From assembly GCF_023715845.1 (NCBI RefSeq), contig NZ_JAMBOR010000014.1, positions 50,700-114,699 of the forward strand: a stretch of 64,000 bases of DNA, read 5' to 3'. The first letter of the stretch is position 1, and every line of letters starts with the position of its first letter. The stretch is from Fictibacillus phosphorivorans. Lineage in GTDB: Bacteria; Bacillota; Bacilli; Bacillales; Fictibacillaceae. Positions 53,991 to 63,957 of the stretch are shown piece after piece. The translations under genes and the position numbers were made by a program. The notes beneath the pieces were generated by a model that saw only the letters and a list, made by a program, of their open reading frames with translations, had not been told where the DNA came from and made no database searches.

Positions 53991-55385
53991 ATGGTTAATG
54001 AAAAGAAAATCTCAAGTGCCTTTATTTATTTTTTTGGTGCTTTTGCCGGCATTCTCTTCGGCTATGATATTGGTGTTATGACGGGCGCTTTGCCTTTTCT
54101 GCAACATGACTGGAACCTGCAAAACGACGCTGGAGCTATTGGCTGGATCACCTCTTCGGTCATGCTAGGAGCTATTTTTGGAGGTGTGCTAGCCGGACAA
54201 CTTTCTGATCGTCTAGGACGACGCAAAATGATTTTACTGTCTGCTATAATTTTTGTTGTTGGATCCGTCTTGTCAGGAATAGCTCCACATAATGGGATAC
54301 TTTTTTAAATAGTTGCTAGGACTTTATTGGGAATGGCCGTTGGTGCTGCTTCTGCGTTGGTCCCAGCCTATATGTCGGAAATGGCTCCTGCTCGTTTACG
54401 TGGACGTCTGTCAGGAATTAATCAAACAATGATTGTTTTTGGAATGTTGCTTTCGTACATTGTTGATTATCTATTGAAGGATTTACCAGGAACAATGTCA
54501 TGGCGGTCGATGCTTGGTTTGGCTGCCGTCCCTGCTTTAATCTTATTTTTTGGAATGTTAAAGTTACCAGAATCACCCCGTTTTCTAATTAAGAACAATA
54601 AACTTGATGAAGCTCGTAAGGTGTTGGGCTATATTCGCTCTAACAAAGAAGAAATTGATTCTGAAATAAAACAAATTCAAGAAACTGCTACAGAGGAAGC
54701 AAAGGTAATTCAAAAAGCATCATGGGGTACACTCTTCAGTAAAAAATACCGTTATTTATTAATTGCTGGTGTGGGTGTTGCTGCCTTTCAACAATTCCAG
54801 GGCGCAAACGCAATTTTTTATTATATTCCTTTGATTGTAGAAAACGCAACAGGGCATGCTGCTAGTTCTGCGTTGATGTGGCCAATTATTCAAGGAGTAA
54901 TTCTCGTATTAGGTTCATTAATTTTTCTGATGATTGCTGATAAATTTAATCGACGCACTTTATTAACAGTAGGCGGAACGATTATGGGACTATCCTTTAT
55001 TTTGCCGGCAATATTGAATGTACTAATTCCTAATGCAGATCCGATGATGATGGTTATTTTTTTAAGTATATATGTAGCGCTATATTCATTCACATGGGCC
55101 CCTTTAACTTGGGTTATAGTTGGAGAAATTTTCCCTCTTGCAATTCGCGGGCGTGCGACAGGATTAGCTTCTTCATTTAACTGGATTGGTTCTTTCTTGG
55201 TTGGATTGCTATTTCCTATCATGACCGTTTCGATGACTCAAGAAGCTGTTTTTGCAATCTTCGGTGTTATTTGTTTTCTTGGAGTTTTATTTATCCGGAC
55301 ACGCGTTCTTGAAACTCGCGGTCGTAGTTTAGAAGAAATAGAAAAAATTGGAGAAAATAGAGAGAATAAGGGGAAAATTGCATAA
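53991..55385 (+). pseudogene. araE: araE-type sugar:proton symporter, interrupted by one nonsense codon
   Basis: Without the TAA at 54306-54308 this would be a 464-residue MFS sugar porter. The upstream part has GILFGYDIGVMTGALPF and DRLGRRK. The downstream part has RLRGRLSGINQ, PESPRFL, QQFQGANAIFYY, and VGEIFPLAIRGRATG. After the stop, the same frame continues (IVARTLLGMAVGAASALVPAY), as in intact relatives where Leu stands at the stop position. One T-to-A change at 54307 (TTA to TAA) explains it. A TTG at 54327 could restart the distal part, but without helices 1-3 it should not transport. Confidence 0.85.
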
Positions 55386-55411
55386 ATAGATATTTCATAG
55401 GAATCCATACT

Positions 55412-55440
55412 AAAGGCCGGAGTTGCTACTTCGGCCTTAC
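55412..55440 (+). terminator. Hairpin after the symporter gene
   Basis: AAGGCCG with CGGCCTT; weak T-tail. Confidence 0.45.
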
Positions 55441-55622
55441 TAAAATATTCTAGTGACTATATAAAAGCGAAATTACCATCAGTGTTACAAACAAACCCTT
55501 TCATCGTCTCCACTCCCAAACATTATTCATTCGAAATAAATAGCCTATTTTCCCGCTTTATATAAAAGAGCCATATTCTTTAGATCTTTTTTTAAGAGAG
55601 AAATTGGTTGTTTTTTGGACGA

Positions 55623-55649
55623 ACTTTTTTAGTCATCCCACATAAAATA
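55623..55649 (+). promoter_or_regulatory. Possible sigma-K promoter of the cotD-like gene
   Basis: AC (55623-55624), 16-bp spacer, CATAAAATA (55641-55649): a full match to the sigma-K pattern, 42 bases before the coat gene start. Confidence 0.55.
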
Positions 55650-55690
55650 TAGTGAAAGTGATTTAGGATTTTTTGAAAGGAGAAGTCTTT

Positions 55691-56143
55691 TTGTTTAAAC
55701 GCCCTCGAATTTTCCCTAAGAAGGGAATGGGAATGCCTACCGCTGCTGCTGGTGCGATGGGAATGGGTCCAACAATGGGTGCCATGGGTATGGGACCAGT
55801 TATGGGAGCTATGTCGCCTCAAATGGGTGGTACCGGTTATCCGGCAGTCTCACCATCTCAGTATTATCCTCCGCAAGTTTTACCTGCACAATATACTCCT
55901 ACTAAACAACAACTGCAATACAACCAACAAGACGTGTATGTGCCAATAATCCATCCTACTCAAAACACACAGGTAAATCAGACAAACTATAAATATGTTC
56001 ACTATTTCCCACAAAACACAAACGTTGTGAACCAATCAACACAGCAGAATGTGCTTGGAACAACCCAGCCAATAGCGCCAAATCCTTGCCCGCCACCGTG
56101 TGTGCCATGTCCTCCGCCACCATGCGGCTGGAGAAAGAAGTAA
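55691..56143 (+). CDS. CotD-family spore coat protein
   Basis: A 150-residue protein. The CotD signature is in the middle: PIIHPTQNTQVNQ and YKYVHYFPQNTNVVNQ, followed by a Cys/Pro-rich end (PCPPPCVPCPPPPCGW). The N-terminal 50 residues carry Met/Gly repeats (MGMGPTMGAMGMGPVMGAM), not present in the short B. subtilis CotD. CotD is an inner-coat protein made in the mother cell. The TTG start (55691) has AAAGGAG upstream. A sigma-K-like promoter precedes it. Confidence 0.82.
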   Translation: MFKRPRIFPKKGMGMPTAAAGAMGMGPTMGAMGMGPVMGAMSPQMGGTGYPAVSPSQYYPPQVLPAQYTPTKQQLQYNQQDVYVPIIHPTQNTQVNQTNYKYVHYFPQNTNVVNQSTQQNVLGTTQPIAPNPCPPPCVPCPPPPCGWRKK

Positions 56144-56148
56144 AGAAA

Positions 56149-56176
56149 GAGCTGCCTGTCATAGGCGGCTTTTTTG
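56149..56176 (+). terminator. Terminator after the cotD-like gene
   Basis: AGCTGCCT-GTCAT-AGGCGGCT and T6. Confidence 0.8.
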
Positions 56177-56242
56177 TTGATTCTATACTGATCAAATAGG
56201 GAAAAGGTAGTAGTGTGAAAAAAATGAGCGGAGGGATTAACT

Positions 56243-56986
56243 GTGGATCATACGGAAAAAATTGTAATGATTACAGGGGCGGCTCAAGGAATTGGAAAAC
56301 AATTAGCCATGGATTTTGCAAAAGCAGGGTGGATTCCTTCTCTGATTGATTCGAATCAGAGAGAGCTTGAGATAACACTTGCTGAAGTTAGGCGAAATGA
56401 GCCAAAAAGTATTATGATCCATGCCGATGTAAAAAATCCTGAAGAGGTAATAAAAGCAGTATCGGAAACAAATGATAAATTAGGCAGAATACATTGTGTG
56501 ATTAATAACGCAGGAATTACCAAGTGGAAATCTCCATATAAATTGTCCGTAGATGAATGGGACGAAATCATACAGACCAACCTAAGGAGCGTTTTTCTAT
56601 TTTCGAGAGAAGCAGCGAGGTATATGAAGATATCAGGAGGCGGGTCAATTATTAACATGGCTTCAACACGTGCTTTTATGTCAGAACCCGATTCAGAAGC
56701 TTATGCTGCGTCAAAAGGAGGTATCGTAGCCTTAACACATGCTCTTGCTGCCTCATTTTCAGAAGATCGAATAACCGTAAATTCCATCAGTCCCGGTTGG
56801 ATCCACGCGGGAGATGATGAGTTACGAAAAATCGATTATGATCAGCATCTTTCAAAAAGAGTTGGAAAACCTTCTGATATCTCGAGGGCTTGTTTGTTTC
56901 TTTCAGAGCCTGATAATAATTTTATTACTGGTGAAAATCTAACAATCGACGGTGGAATGACGAAAAAAATGATCTATGAACATTAA
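56243..56986 (+). CDS. Short-chain dehydrogenase/reductase
   Basis: A 247-residue classical SDR. NAD(P)-binding TGAAQGIGKQLA (11-22), NNAG in CVINNAGITKW, and the catalytic Ser...Tyr-x3-Lys in STRAFMSEPDSEAYAASKGG. The substrate is unknown; glucose/ribitol-type dehydrogenases look most alike. The GTG start has GGAGGG upstream. It lies between a coat gene and a cation exporter, with no clear functional link. Confidence 0.85.
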   Translation: MDHTEKIVMITGAAQGIGKQLAMDFAKAGWIPSLIDSNQRELEITLAEVRRNEPKSIMIHADVKNPEEVIKAVSETNDKLGRIHCVINNAGITKWKSPYKLSVDEWDEIIQTNLRSVFLFSREAARYMKISGGGSIINMASTRAFMSEPDSEAYAASKGGIVALTHALAASFSEDRITVNSISPGWIHAGDDELRKIDYDQHLSKRVGKPSDISRACLFLSEPDNNFITGENLTIDGGMTKKMIYEH

Positions 56987-57077
56987 AAGTTTCCTATAGG
57001 GAAAAAGGTTGCTCTAGACCCACCCGGAAACCATTCTTTATGATTAAAAAGGTATTACAGGAGAAGGAGAAAAAAAC

Positions 57078-57953
57078 ATGCAAGCTGATCAACAAAAAAG
57101 AGTGGAACGCGGTGTTTATTATAGTTTAGGAGCATATATTTTTCTTTCCATCGTTAAACTAGTGTCAGGGTTTATTTATAGTTCTGATGCACTTATTGCA
57201 GATGGATTAAATAACTCAACTGATATTATCGCATCTATTGCCGTTTTAATCGGTTTAAAAATATCAAGGAAACCAGCAGATGAAGACCATCCCTATGGAC
57301 ATCTCCGTGCTGAAACCATCGCTTCGATGGTAGCATCGTTCATTATGGTTGTAATCGGAATAGAGGTATTGATTTCTTCCATAAAAAAAATGTTTAGGGG
57401 TGTCGAAACCGAGCCATCTCTAACAGCAGCTGTCATTGCTTTATTTGGGGCAGGTGTTATGCTGGGTGTATATTTTTACAACATGAAAGTTGCCAGAGAA
57501 ACGGATAGCCAAGGTTTAAAAGCTGCGGCACTCGATAACCGCTCTGATGCATTTGTGAGTATAGGAGCTGCAGTAGGTATTTTTGGTGCTCAAGTTGGTT
57601 TGGCTTGGCTTGATCCTGCAGCAGCAGTATTAGTCGGTTTCATTATTATAAAAACAGGATGGGATATCTTTACCGAAACCTCTCATAATCTTTCTGATGG
57701 GTTCGATTACGAAGAAGGTAAGGAGATGGAGCACAAGATTTTAGATGTAGATGGTGTAGAAAACGTTGGTGACCTGAAGGCCAGAAAGCATGGGAACCGT
57801 GCAATCATCGATGTAACCATTAAAGTCGATCCTTCTCTGAACGTAGTGGAGAGTCATGAGATCACAGAAAAAATAGAGGATACGATTAAAGAAGCATACA
57901 ATGTTGAAAGTATTCAAGTCCACGTTGAACCTGAAGACGGAAAGAATAAATAA
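57078..57953 (+). CDS. Cation diffusion facilitator exporter
   Basis: A 291-residue CDF transporter with five to six membrane segments and a C-terminal cytosolic ferredoxin-like domain (from about 205). Metal site motifs: DALIADGLNNSTDII in helix 2 and AALDNRSDAFVS in helix 5, plus HPYGHLRAETIASM. The D-D/D-N arrangement fits Mn2+/Fe2+/Zn2+ export by proton antiport; the metal cannot be chosen. AGGAGAAGG precedes the ATG. Confidence 0.88.
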   Translation: MQADQQKRVERGVYYSLGAYIFLSIVKLVSGFIYSSDALIADGLNNSTDIIASIAVLIGLKISRKPADEDHPYGHLRAETIASMVASFIMVVIGIEVLISSIKKMFRGVETEPSLTAAVIALFGAGVMLGVYFYNMKVARETDSQGLKAAALDNRSDAFVSIGAAVGIFGAQVGLAWLDPAAAVLVGFIIIKTGWDIFTETSHNLSDGFDYEEGKEMEHKILDVDGVENVGDLKARKHGNRAIIDVTIKVDPSLNVVESHEITEKIEDTIKEAYNVESIQVHVEPEDGKNK

Positions 57954-57959
57954 TGATGT

Positions 57960-58319
57960 TTATTCCGGTTCAATAAACTCGATTCTGTTTCCGAAAGGAT
58001 CACGAATGGAAAACCGTATATACCCAGGGATCTGCACTTCATTTTGAACTTTTACTTCATGAACGATCAAATGATCTCTTAACTCATAGAGCCCCTGAAC
58101 AAGAAAGGCAGGATGGTGTTTTCCTTTAAAAGATTGGTCTTCAACACCAATGTGGAGTTCTTGGCTGCCGATCTGAAACCACATGCCTCCGTTTTTTTGA
58201 AGAGCTTTCGGTTTAGGAATCTCTTTTAAGCCAAGCACCTCTTTATAGAATTTCATTGCTTCTAATTCTTTGTCTGCAGGGATACATAACTGCACATGAT
58301 GAATTCCTGAAATTTTCAT
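57960..58319 (-). CDS. VOC (glyoxalase/dioxygenase-like) family protein
   Basis: A 119-residue single-domain VOC protein: IHHVQLCIP at the start, FYKEVLGLKEIPKP, ELHIGVE, and RDPFGNRIEFIEPE at the end with a metal-ligand Glu. ATG 58319-58317 follows GGGGG with an 8-base spacer. It is just downstream of the TauE-type gene on the same strand, overlapping nothing. The reaction is unknown. Confidence 0.8.
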   Translation of the reverse strand: MKISGIHHVQLCIPADKELEAMKFYKEVLGLKEIPKPKALQKNGGMWFQIGSQELHIGVEDQSFKGKHHPAFLVQGLYELRDHLIVHEVKVQNEVQIPGYIRFSIRDPFGNRIEFIEPE

Positions 58320-58324
58320 AGACA

Positions 58325-59056
58325 TTACCCCCATTGAATGATTAATTGAAGAATGAGCATAACGGTTACAGTCCTCATAAGGATTGTAACTTGTTTTGTT
58401 TTTAGCTTTGGTGCAAGTTTAACAGCAACTTGTGCACCGCAAATACTCCCGAACATAAGAGGTATAGCAACATTCCACATATAATGACCCGCAAAATAGT
58501 AAGTAACAACGGCCCCTGTACAACTTAAGAACGTGTTGAACCTTGTAAATGAGACGGTTCGCATGTAAGAAAGGCCATTTCTCAAAAAAAGCTGCATCTG
58601 CATCGTACCTTGGCCAGGGCCGAACATACCGTCATACGCACCTATACCAAATAAAAAAGGGTATTTTCGTACAGGAAGCTGTTTTACCTCATCTTCAAAA
58701 CTGCTTTCTCTCTTTGTTTTTATAAAAGTAAGAATTAATGCTCCTGTTAATAAGAATAAAGCGATAATTGTTAGGTTTTCTCTAGAAATGGATGAGGCGA
58801 TCAATCCACCGCTTATTCCTCCTATTAAACTGATTGCTCCAGACAAAAAGTATAGTTTAAGTGTGGTGTCATTTTTTCTTAAGAGTACATAAAAACTTGA
58901 AAACGAACTGAACATGTTGGCAAATTTGTTAGCAGCAATTGCGGAGTGGACGGGAACACCTAATAAAAGCATCATCGGAAAGTTGATCATGCCTCCGCTG
59001 CCAGAGAGTGTCCCGATAAATGTGGCAACAAAACCGACAACGATTAAAATATACAC
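58325..59056 (-). CDS. TauE/SafE family transporter (DUF81)
   Basis: A 243-residue membrane protein with about seven to eight helices. Typical features are GTLSGSGGMINFPMMLLLGVP near the N-terminus and a duplicated second half (GAYDGMFGPGQGTMQM). Members export sulfite, sulfoacetate or related organosulfur anions. The substrate here is unknown. GTG 59056-59054 has AAAGGATG upstream; ATG 59074 is inside this site. It is divergent from ccpC by 122 bases. Confidence 0.83.
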   Translation of the reverse strand: MYILIVVGFVATFIGTLSGSGGMINFPMMLLLGVPVHSAIAANKFANMFSSFSSFYVLLRKNDTTLKLYFLSGAISLIGGISGGLIASSISRENLTIIALFLLTGALILTFIKTKRESSFEDEVKQLPVRKYPFLFGIGAYDGMFGPGQGTMQMQLFLRNGLSYMRTVSFTRFNTFLSCTGAVVTYYFAGHYMWNVAIPLMFGSICGAQVAVKLAPKLKTKQVTILMRTVTVMLILQLIIQWG

Positions 59057-59178
59057 GGCTACACATCCTTTCATTTGTGTTTACATATATATCCTATGTT
59101 ACGGTATACTTAAATTAAATTACATAAATCGGACTAAGTTCTATAAGAAAAACTTATTGATCGAAAGAAGGTTTTAAC

Positions 59179-60054
59179 ATGCAATTATCTGAGTTTCGCA
59201 TTTTACATGTATTAGCGGAAGAGTTAAATATGAGAAAGGCATCTGAGAGGCTATATGTATCTCAACCCGCTTTAAGCCAGCGGCTGCAATCCATCGAGAA
59301 CAGTTGGGGTACGATGATTTTTATCAGATCACAAAAAGGATTGACACTAACTCCTGCTGGAGAAAAGATCATATCGTATGTAAATGAAGTGCTGCAAAAA
59401 GAGGAAGCGGTGAAAGAAGAACTGCAATCCCTCTCAGAGCATGTCCATGGAACACTGAAACTAGCAGTAGCTTCGATCATCGGACAATATTGGCTGCCGC
59501 ATGTCTTAAAGGAATATGTGAACCTATATCCCCATGTAAATATATCGCTTATAACAGGATGGAGTTCTGAGATTATTAAGCATCTCTATGAGGATCGTAT
59601 ACACTTAGGAATTGTGCGCGGTAATCCTGAGTGGCGCGGAAGTAAAGAGCATATTTTATCTGACCATCTCTATTTGGTGGATACATCGATCTCCTCTATT
59701 GAAGAGTTATCAGAGACTTCCAAGCCTTTTATCCAATTTAGAAGTCATTCAACGTACTATCAGGAGATACAGGATTGGTGGCACAGTCACTTTAAGACCA
59801 CTCCACAAAAGACGATCGTAGTAGACCAGATTGAGACGTGCAAACAGATGGCATTGAACGGAATTGGTTATGCGATTTTACCTTCGATCAGTCTTCGGCC
59901 AGAGGATGAGGTATTTAAAATTCCTCTTTCTGATAAAAAGGGAAATGTTCTTAAACGAGATACTTGGCTTATTCACCAAGGAATGGGTACTGAACTAAAA
60001 CAGGTTAATGTGTTTATGGATTTGATTCAAAAACGAACAAAGAATAACGTTTGA
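59179..60054 (+). CDS. ccpC: CcpC, LysR-type catabolite regulator
   Basis: A 291-residue LysR-type regulator. The HTH is [23 protein letters not shown] (18-40) and the effector domain follows from about 92 ([53 protein letters not shown]). This is close to B. subtilis CcpC (YkuM), the citrate-responsive repressor of citB and citZ. The neighbouring dapH-dapL genes, as in the ykuM-ykuQ-ykuR region, support the name. The stop overlaps a spurious ATG of the next frame, not the dapH start. Confidence 0.9.
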   Translation: MQLSEFRILHVLAEELNMRKASERLYVSQPALSQRLQSIENSWGTMIFIRSQKGLTLTPAGEKIISYVNEVLQKEEAVKEELQSLSEHVHGTLKLAVASIIGQYWLPHVLKEYVNLYPHVNISLITGWSSEIIKHLYEDRIHLGIVRGNPEWRGSKEHILSDHLYLVDTSISSIEELSETSKPFIQFRSHSTYYQEIQDWWHSHFKTTPQKTIVVDQIETCKQMALNGIGYAILPSISLRPEDEVFKIPLSDKKGNVLKRDTWLIHQGMGTELKQVNVFMDLIQKRTKNNV

Positions 60055-60116
60055 ATGTTTCGATGTTTAGTGGTTTAATACAATACAGAATGACTTTTAA
60101 GGAGGACATAGCAATT

Positions 60117-60833
60117 ATGAAACAGATGGATGCAAACGAGATTATTTCATTTATTCAAAACAGCACTAAATCTACACCTGTAAAAGTTTATGTTAAAGGA
60201 AATCTTGACAATATCGATTTCGGAAACGAAACAAAAGTATTTCCTTCAGGCAATACAGCAGTATTGTTTGGTGAGTGGAAAGACATCGAAGCTGCCATAC
60301 GCGAAAACGAGAGCAGCATTGAGGATTATGTTGTTGAGAATGACCGACGCAATTCTGCGATTCCTTTATTAGATCTAAAGAACATTAAAGCTCGTATAGA
60401 GCCAGGTGCTATTATCCGTGACCAAGTTGAAATCGGTGATAACGCAGTTATTATGATGGGTGCTTCTATTAATATCGGTTCAGTAATCGGAGAAGGCACA
60501 ATGATCGATATGAACGTTGTTCTTGGCGGACGAGCTACAGTAGGAAAGAACTGTCACATTGGTGCAGGTACGGTTCTAGCAGGAGTGATCGAGCCTCCAT
60601 CTGCTAAGCCAGTTGTGGTAGAGGACGATGTAGTAATCGGAGCAAATGCAGTTGTACTTGAAGGTGTTACAGTTGGGAAAGGTGCAGTTGTTGCTGCAGG
60701 TGCTATTGTTATTGAGGATGTTGAACCTTATACAGTTGTTGGAGGTACACCAGCACGTGTCCTTAAGAAAATTGATGAAAAAACGAAATCTAAAACAGAA
60801 ATCAGAAAAGAACTTCGTCAGTTAAACGATTAA
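60117..60833 (+). CDS. dapH: Tetrahydrodipicolinate N-acetyltransferase
   Basis: A 238-residue left-handed beta-helix acyltransferase with hexapeptide repeats from about residue 90 ([27 protein letters not shown]). It acetylates tetrahydrodipicolinate in the acetyl branch of diaminopimelate/lysine synthesis, which supplies peptidoglycan and dipicolinate pathways. ATG 60117 follows AAGGAGG at 11 bases; the frame begins 22 codons earlier but lacks a site there. Next gene: the partner deacetylase. Confidence 0.95.
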   Translation: MKQMDANEIISFIQNSTKSTPVKVYVKGNLDNIDFGNETKVFPSGNTAVLFGEWKDIEAAIRENESSIEDYVVENDRRNSAIPLLDLKNIKARIEPGAIIRDQVEIGDNAVIMMGASINIGSVIGEGTMIDMNVVLGGRATVGKNCHIGAGTVLAGVIEPPSAKPVVVEDDVVIGANAVVLEGVTVGKGAVVAAGAIVIEDVEPYTVVGGTPARVLKKIDEKTKSKTEIRKELRQLND

Positions 60834-60856
60834 TAAAATTTAGGGGATGAGTAAAG

Positions 60857-61981
60857 ATGAAACCATTGATTGAGATCAGAAAAGACCTGCATCGTATACC
60901 GGAGCTTGGCTTTCAAGAATTTAAGACTCAAAGGTATCTGCTTGATCTCATCTCCACTTTTCCTCAGGAGAATTTAGAAATCCATACGTGGGAAACGGGG
61001 ATTTTTGTAAAAGTAAAAGGTGAAAACCCCGAAAAAATGCTTGCTTATCGTACTGATATGGATGGACTTCCGATCTTTGAAGAGACTGGTTATGAATTTG
61101 CGTCTATACATGATGGACTCATGCATGCTTGTGGACACGATCTTCACATGACGATTGCCCTTGGTCTGTTGTACCGTTTTGCAGCGGAGCCGCTAGATGA
61201 TGATCTGCTGTTTATTTTTCAACCAGCAGAGGAAGGACCCGGTGGAGCATTGCCGATGCGAGAGAGTGAGCTTTTTCAAAAGCTTAAGCCGGATCAGATC
61301 ACCGCGCTTCATATCGCTCCCGAGTATCCAGTTGGAACAATTGCAGTCAAAGAAGGGTTGCTGTTTGCAAATACCTCAGAATTGTTTATTGATCTAACAG
61401 GAAAAGGCGGACATGCTGCTTATCCACATTTAAGTAACGACATGGTAGTTGCAGCAAGCCATCTTGTGACACAGATGCAGTCGATCATCTCGCGTAATAT
61501 TGATCCGTTAGATTCAGCCGTTGTAACGATAGGGAAAATCACGGGTGGAACCAAACAAAATATCATCGCCGAAAAAGCAAGACTTGAAGGGACGATCCGA
61601 ACATTGTCACCTGAAGCGATGGATAAAGTGAAAAAGCGGATTGAAGCTCTTGTAGAAGGGATCACAAGTGGTTTCGACTGTGAGGCTGTGATTGATTATG
61701 GTTCTAATTATCGTCAAGTTGATAATGAACCGAATCTGACGAGAGAGTTCATGGCATTTGCTAAACAGCAAGAAACAGTGAAGGTAATTGAATGTAAAGA
61801 AGCCATGACAGGGGAAGATTATGGCTATTTTCTAGAGAAAATTCCTGGATTCATGTTCTGGCTTGGTGTTGATACGCCATTCGGTTTGCATCATTCAAAA
61901 TTACAGCCGCGAGAAGAAGCCATTCAGTATGCGGTAGATCTTTTAACTCAATATTTCACCTTTAAAGGGAAACGAAATTAA
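60857..61981 (+). CDS. dapL: N-acetyldiaminopimelate deacetylase
   Basis: A 374-residue M20 amidohydrolase (YkuR). Metal motifs: YRTDMDGLP (65-73) and HACGHDLHM (about 95-103), later EEGPGGA and HIAPEYP, final HHSKLQP. It removes acetate from N-acetyl-LL-diaminopimelate. It is 23 bases after dapH and co-transcribed. Terminator at 61978 follows. Confidence 0.92.
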   Translation: MKPLIEIRKDLHRIPELGFQEFKTQRYLLDLISTFPQENLEIHTWETGIFVKVKGENPEKMLAYRTDMDGLPIFEETGYEFASIHDGLMHACGHDLHMTIALGLLYRFAAEPLDDDLLFIFQPAEEGPGGALPMRESELFQKLKPDQITALHIAPEYPVGTIAVKEGLLFANTSELFIDLTGKGGHAAYPHLSNDMVVAASHLVTQMQSIISRNIDPLDSAVVTIGKITGGTKQNIIAEKARLEGTIRTLSPEAMDKVKKRIEALVEGITSGFDCEAVIDYGSNYRQVDNEPNLTREFMAFAKQQETVKVIECKEAMTGEDYGYFLEKIPGFMFWLGVDTPFGLHHSKLQPREEAIQYAVDLLTQYFTFKGKRN

Positions 61982-62006
61982 AACGGCCATTACGGCCGTT
62001 TTTTGT
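61978..62006 (+). terminator. Terminator after dapL
   Basis: AAACGGCC with GGCCGTTT and T5, overlapping the stop codon. Confidence 0.8.
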
Positions 62007-62030
62007 TTTTGTATCAGGTTTGTTTTTGAT

Positions 62031-62057
62031 AGTAGTTGATTTCCGCTCCAGATGCTT
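62031..62057. repeat. Dispersed repeat, copy C (5' remnant)
   Basis: ATAGTAGTTGATTTCCGCTCCAG matches the 5' end of copy B at 29980 almost exactly, including flanking ATAGTAGTT; the rest of the unit is lost. Confidence 0.6.
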
Positions 62058-62180
62058 CTTTTAGGGAAATAAGATCTAAGCATCCAAGTAGGTAACTTAT
62101 CTAAGGCATATTGTGAAAAGCCTTCGTTACATATTACCTCCCTGAGTTGGAAACATTAACATAAGTAAGGAGGTGGGAAT

Positions 62181-62426
62181 ATGGCTAGAATTGGTGTTGA
62201 ACAATCCTTAACGAATGTTTCTGAAGCTCTTAGAGCAGCTGGGCATGAAGTAGTGGAACTTCGACAGGAACAAGATGCAAACGGCTGTGATTGCTGTGTA
62301 ATTTCCGGACAGGATGAGAATGTAATGGGCATGCAGAACGCGGTGACTCAAGGCTCTGTCTTGAACGCTCATGGTATGTCAGCAGATGAAGTGTGTCAGG
62401 CTGTTGAAAGCAGACTGCACCAATAA
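62181..62426 (+). CDS. ykuS: UPF0180 protein YkuS
   Basis: An 81-residue protein of the YkuS (UPF0180) family: [24 protein letters not shown] start, then [19 protein letters not shown]. Two to three cysteines cluster in CDCC. The function of the family is unknown. ATG 62181 follows AAGGAGGTG. In B. subtilis ykuS follows ykuR (dapL) as here. Confidence 0.88.
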   Translation: MARIGVEQSLTNVSEALRAAGHEVVELRQEQDANGCDCCVISGQDENVMGMQNAVTQGSVLNAHGMSADEVCQAVESRLHQ

Positions 62427-62434
62427 GCATTCCC

Positions 62435-62462
62435 GGGGACAGCCATGCTGCCCCTTTATTTC
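62435..62462 (+). terminator. Terminator after ykuS
   Basis: GGGGACAGC-CAT-GCTGCCCC with a T-rich tail. Confidence 0.75.
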
Positions 62463-62539
62463 TGTTTAGCGATTGATTGAAAAGGGAACTAGTTGAGCAT
62501 TCTTAATAAAATTTTGTAAACAAAGATGGGGAGGATCTT

Positions 62540-63862
62540 ATGCCAATCTTAAATGTACTTATGATCATTTTACTCATCATTTTAACAGCATTTTTTGTAG
62601 TCACTGAATTTGCAATCGTTAAAGTCCGCAAAACGCGGATTGATCATTTGGCTTCAGAAGGTAACAGCAAGGCTATAGCCGCACAGAAGGTACTGGAAAA
62701 CCTGGATGGGTATCTTTCAGCCTGTCAGCTTGGTATCACGATTACGGCTTTAGGCTTGGGTTGGCTAGGGGAGCCGACGGTTGAGATCTTTTTAAGACCG
62801 CTATTAGAGAACGCTGGACTATCTGAAGCGTTAACCCACACTTTATCATTTTCCATTGCCTTTTTTCTCATCACCTTTTTACATGTTGTTTTAGGTGAGC
62901 TTGCTCCAAAAACAGTAGCGATTCAAAAGGCTGAAGCCATCAGTCTTGCAACTGCTAAACCGATTATCATCTTTTACAAAGTCATGTATCCGTTTATTTT
63001 TTTATTGAATGGTTCTGCTAACTTATTAACACGTATATTTGGTATAAGTCCAGCCAGCGAACATGAGGTTGTACATACAGAGGAAGAACTGCGGCTCATT
63101 CTTTCTGAAAGCCTTCAGGGCGGAGAAATCAACCAGTCTGAATACCGTTACGTGAACCGGATCTTTGAGTTTGATGATCGAATCGCGAAAGAAATTATGA
63201 TTCCGAGAACAGAGATGGTCTGTTTGTTTAAAGAAAATACATGGGAAGAAAACTTAGCCATCATGCGTGAAGAAAAATTCACAAGGTATCCTGTAGGAAA
63301 GGATGACAAAGATCACATTGTCGGACTTGTAAATATTAAGGAATTTTTTAATGAACATTTTATCAATCAGCAATTTGATCTTGATGATTTTATTCGTCCT
63401 GTCATCACAGTGCATGAGACGATCCCTATTCAAAAATTACTTGTCAAAATGCAAAAAGAGCAAACGCATATGGCTGTCTTAGTTGATGAATACGGCGGTA
63501 CTGCCGGTATCGTAACAGTGGAAGATATATTGGAAGAGATTGTTGGGGAAATCAGGGACGAGTTTGATGTGGATGAAGAACCTGAAATTCAGCAAATATC
63601 AAATACCAAAACGGTTGTGGACGGAAAAGTGCTGCTTTCGCAAATTAACGAAATGTTTGCTCTCGATATTGATAACAGAGAAATCGATACGATAGGTGGT
63701 TGGGTGCTGACCAGGTCCGTTGATTTAGAAATGAATCATTCATTTAATTACGAAAGCTATCGGTTCACGATCTTAGATCTAGAAGGCAGACAGATTAAGA
63801 AAATAGGCATAGAAAAATTACCGGATTCAGAGCTTAATGAACAAATAGATAAAGACTCCTGA
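62540..63862 (+). CDS. CNNM/CorC-type haemolysin-like transporter
   Basis: A 440-residue membrane protein. DUF21 (CNNM) domain with three to four helices in residues 1-190 (FVVTEFAIVKVRKTRIDHLASEG, CQLGITITALGLGWLGEP, HVVLGELAPKTVAIQ), then a CBS pair (about 210-335; REEKFTRYPVG, HMAVLVDEYGGTAGIVTVEDILEEIVG), then CorC_HlyC from about 350. Relatives are Mg2+/Na+ exporters. Family membership is clear; the transported ion is not. ATG 62540 has GGGGAGG upstream. Confidence 0.9.
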   Translation: MPILNVLMIILLIILTAFFVVTEFAIVKVRKTRIDHLASEGNSKAIAAQKVLENLDGYLSACQLGITITALGLGWLGEPTVEIFLRPLLENAGLSEALTHTLSFSIAFFLITFLHVVLGELAPKTVAIQKAEAISLATAKPIIIFYKVMYPFIFLLNGSANLLTRIFGISPASEHEVVHTEEELRLILSESLQGGEINQSEYRYVNRIFEFDDRIAKEIMIPRTEMVCLFKENTWEENLAIMREEKFTRYPVGKDDKDHIVGLVNIKEFFNEHFINQQFDLDDFIRPVITVHETIPIQKLLVKMQKEQTHMAVLVDEYGGTAGIVTVEDILEEIVGEIRDEFDVDEEPEIQQISNTKTVVDGKVLLSQINEMFALDIDNREIDTIGGWVLTRSVDLEMNHSFNYESYRFTILDLEGRQIKKIGIEKLPDSELNEQIDKDS

Positions 63863-63916
63863 GTAAATCAGGAGTCTCAGCTTGTAGACAAAGTCATGTC
63901 TACAAGCTTTTTTTAT
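63852..63916 (+). terminator. Double terminator after the CNNM gene
   Basis: First hairpin AGACTCCTGA/TCAGGAGTCT (stop codon inside), second AGCTTGTAGACA/TGTCTACAAGCT with T7. Confidence 0.85.
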
Positions 63917-63957
63917 TGTACAATTAAAGTAGATAATGTTTGAGGGGAGAAATATAC

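Noticed and set aside
54327..55385. Independent short transporter gene
   Set aside because: The frame is continuous with the upstream piece and lacks a ribosome site; half an MFS protein is not expected to work alone.
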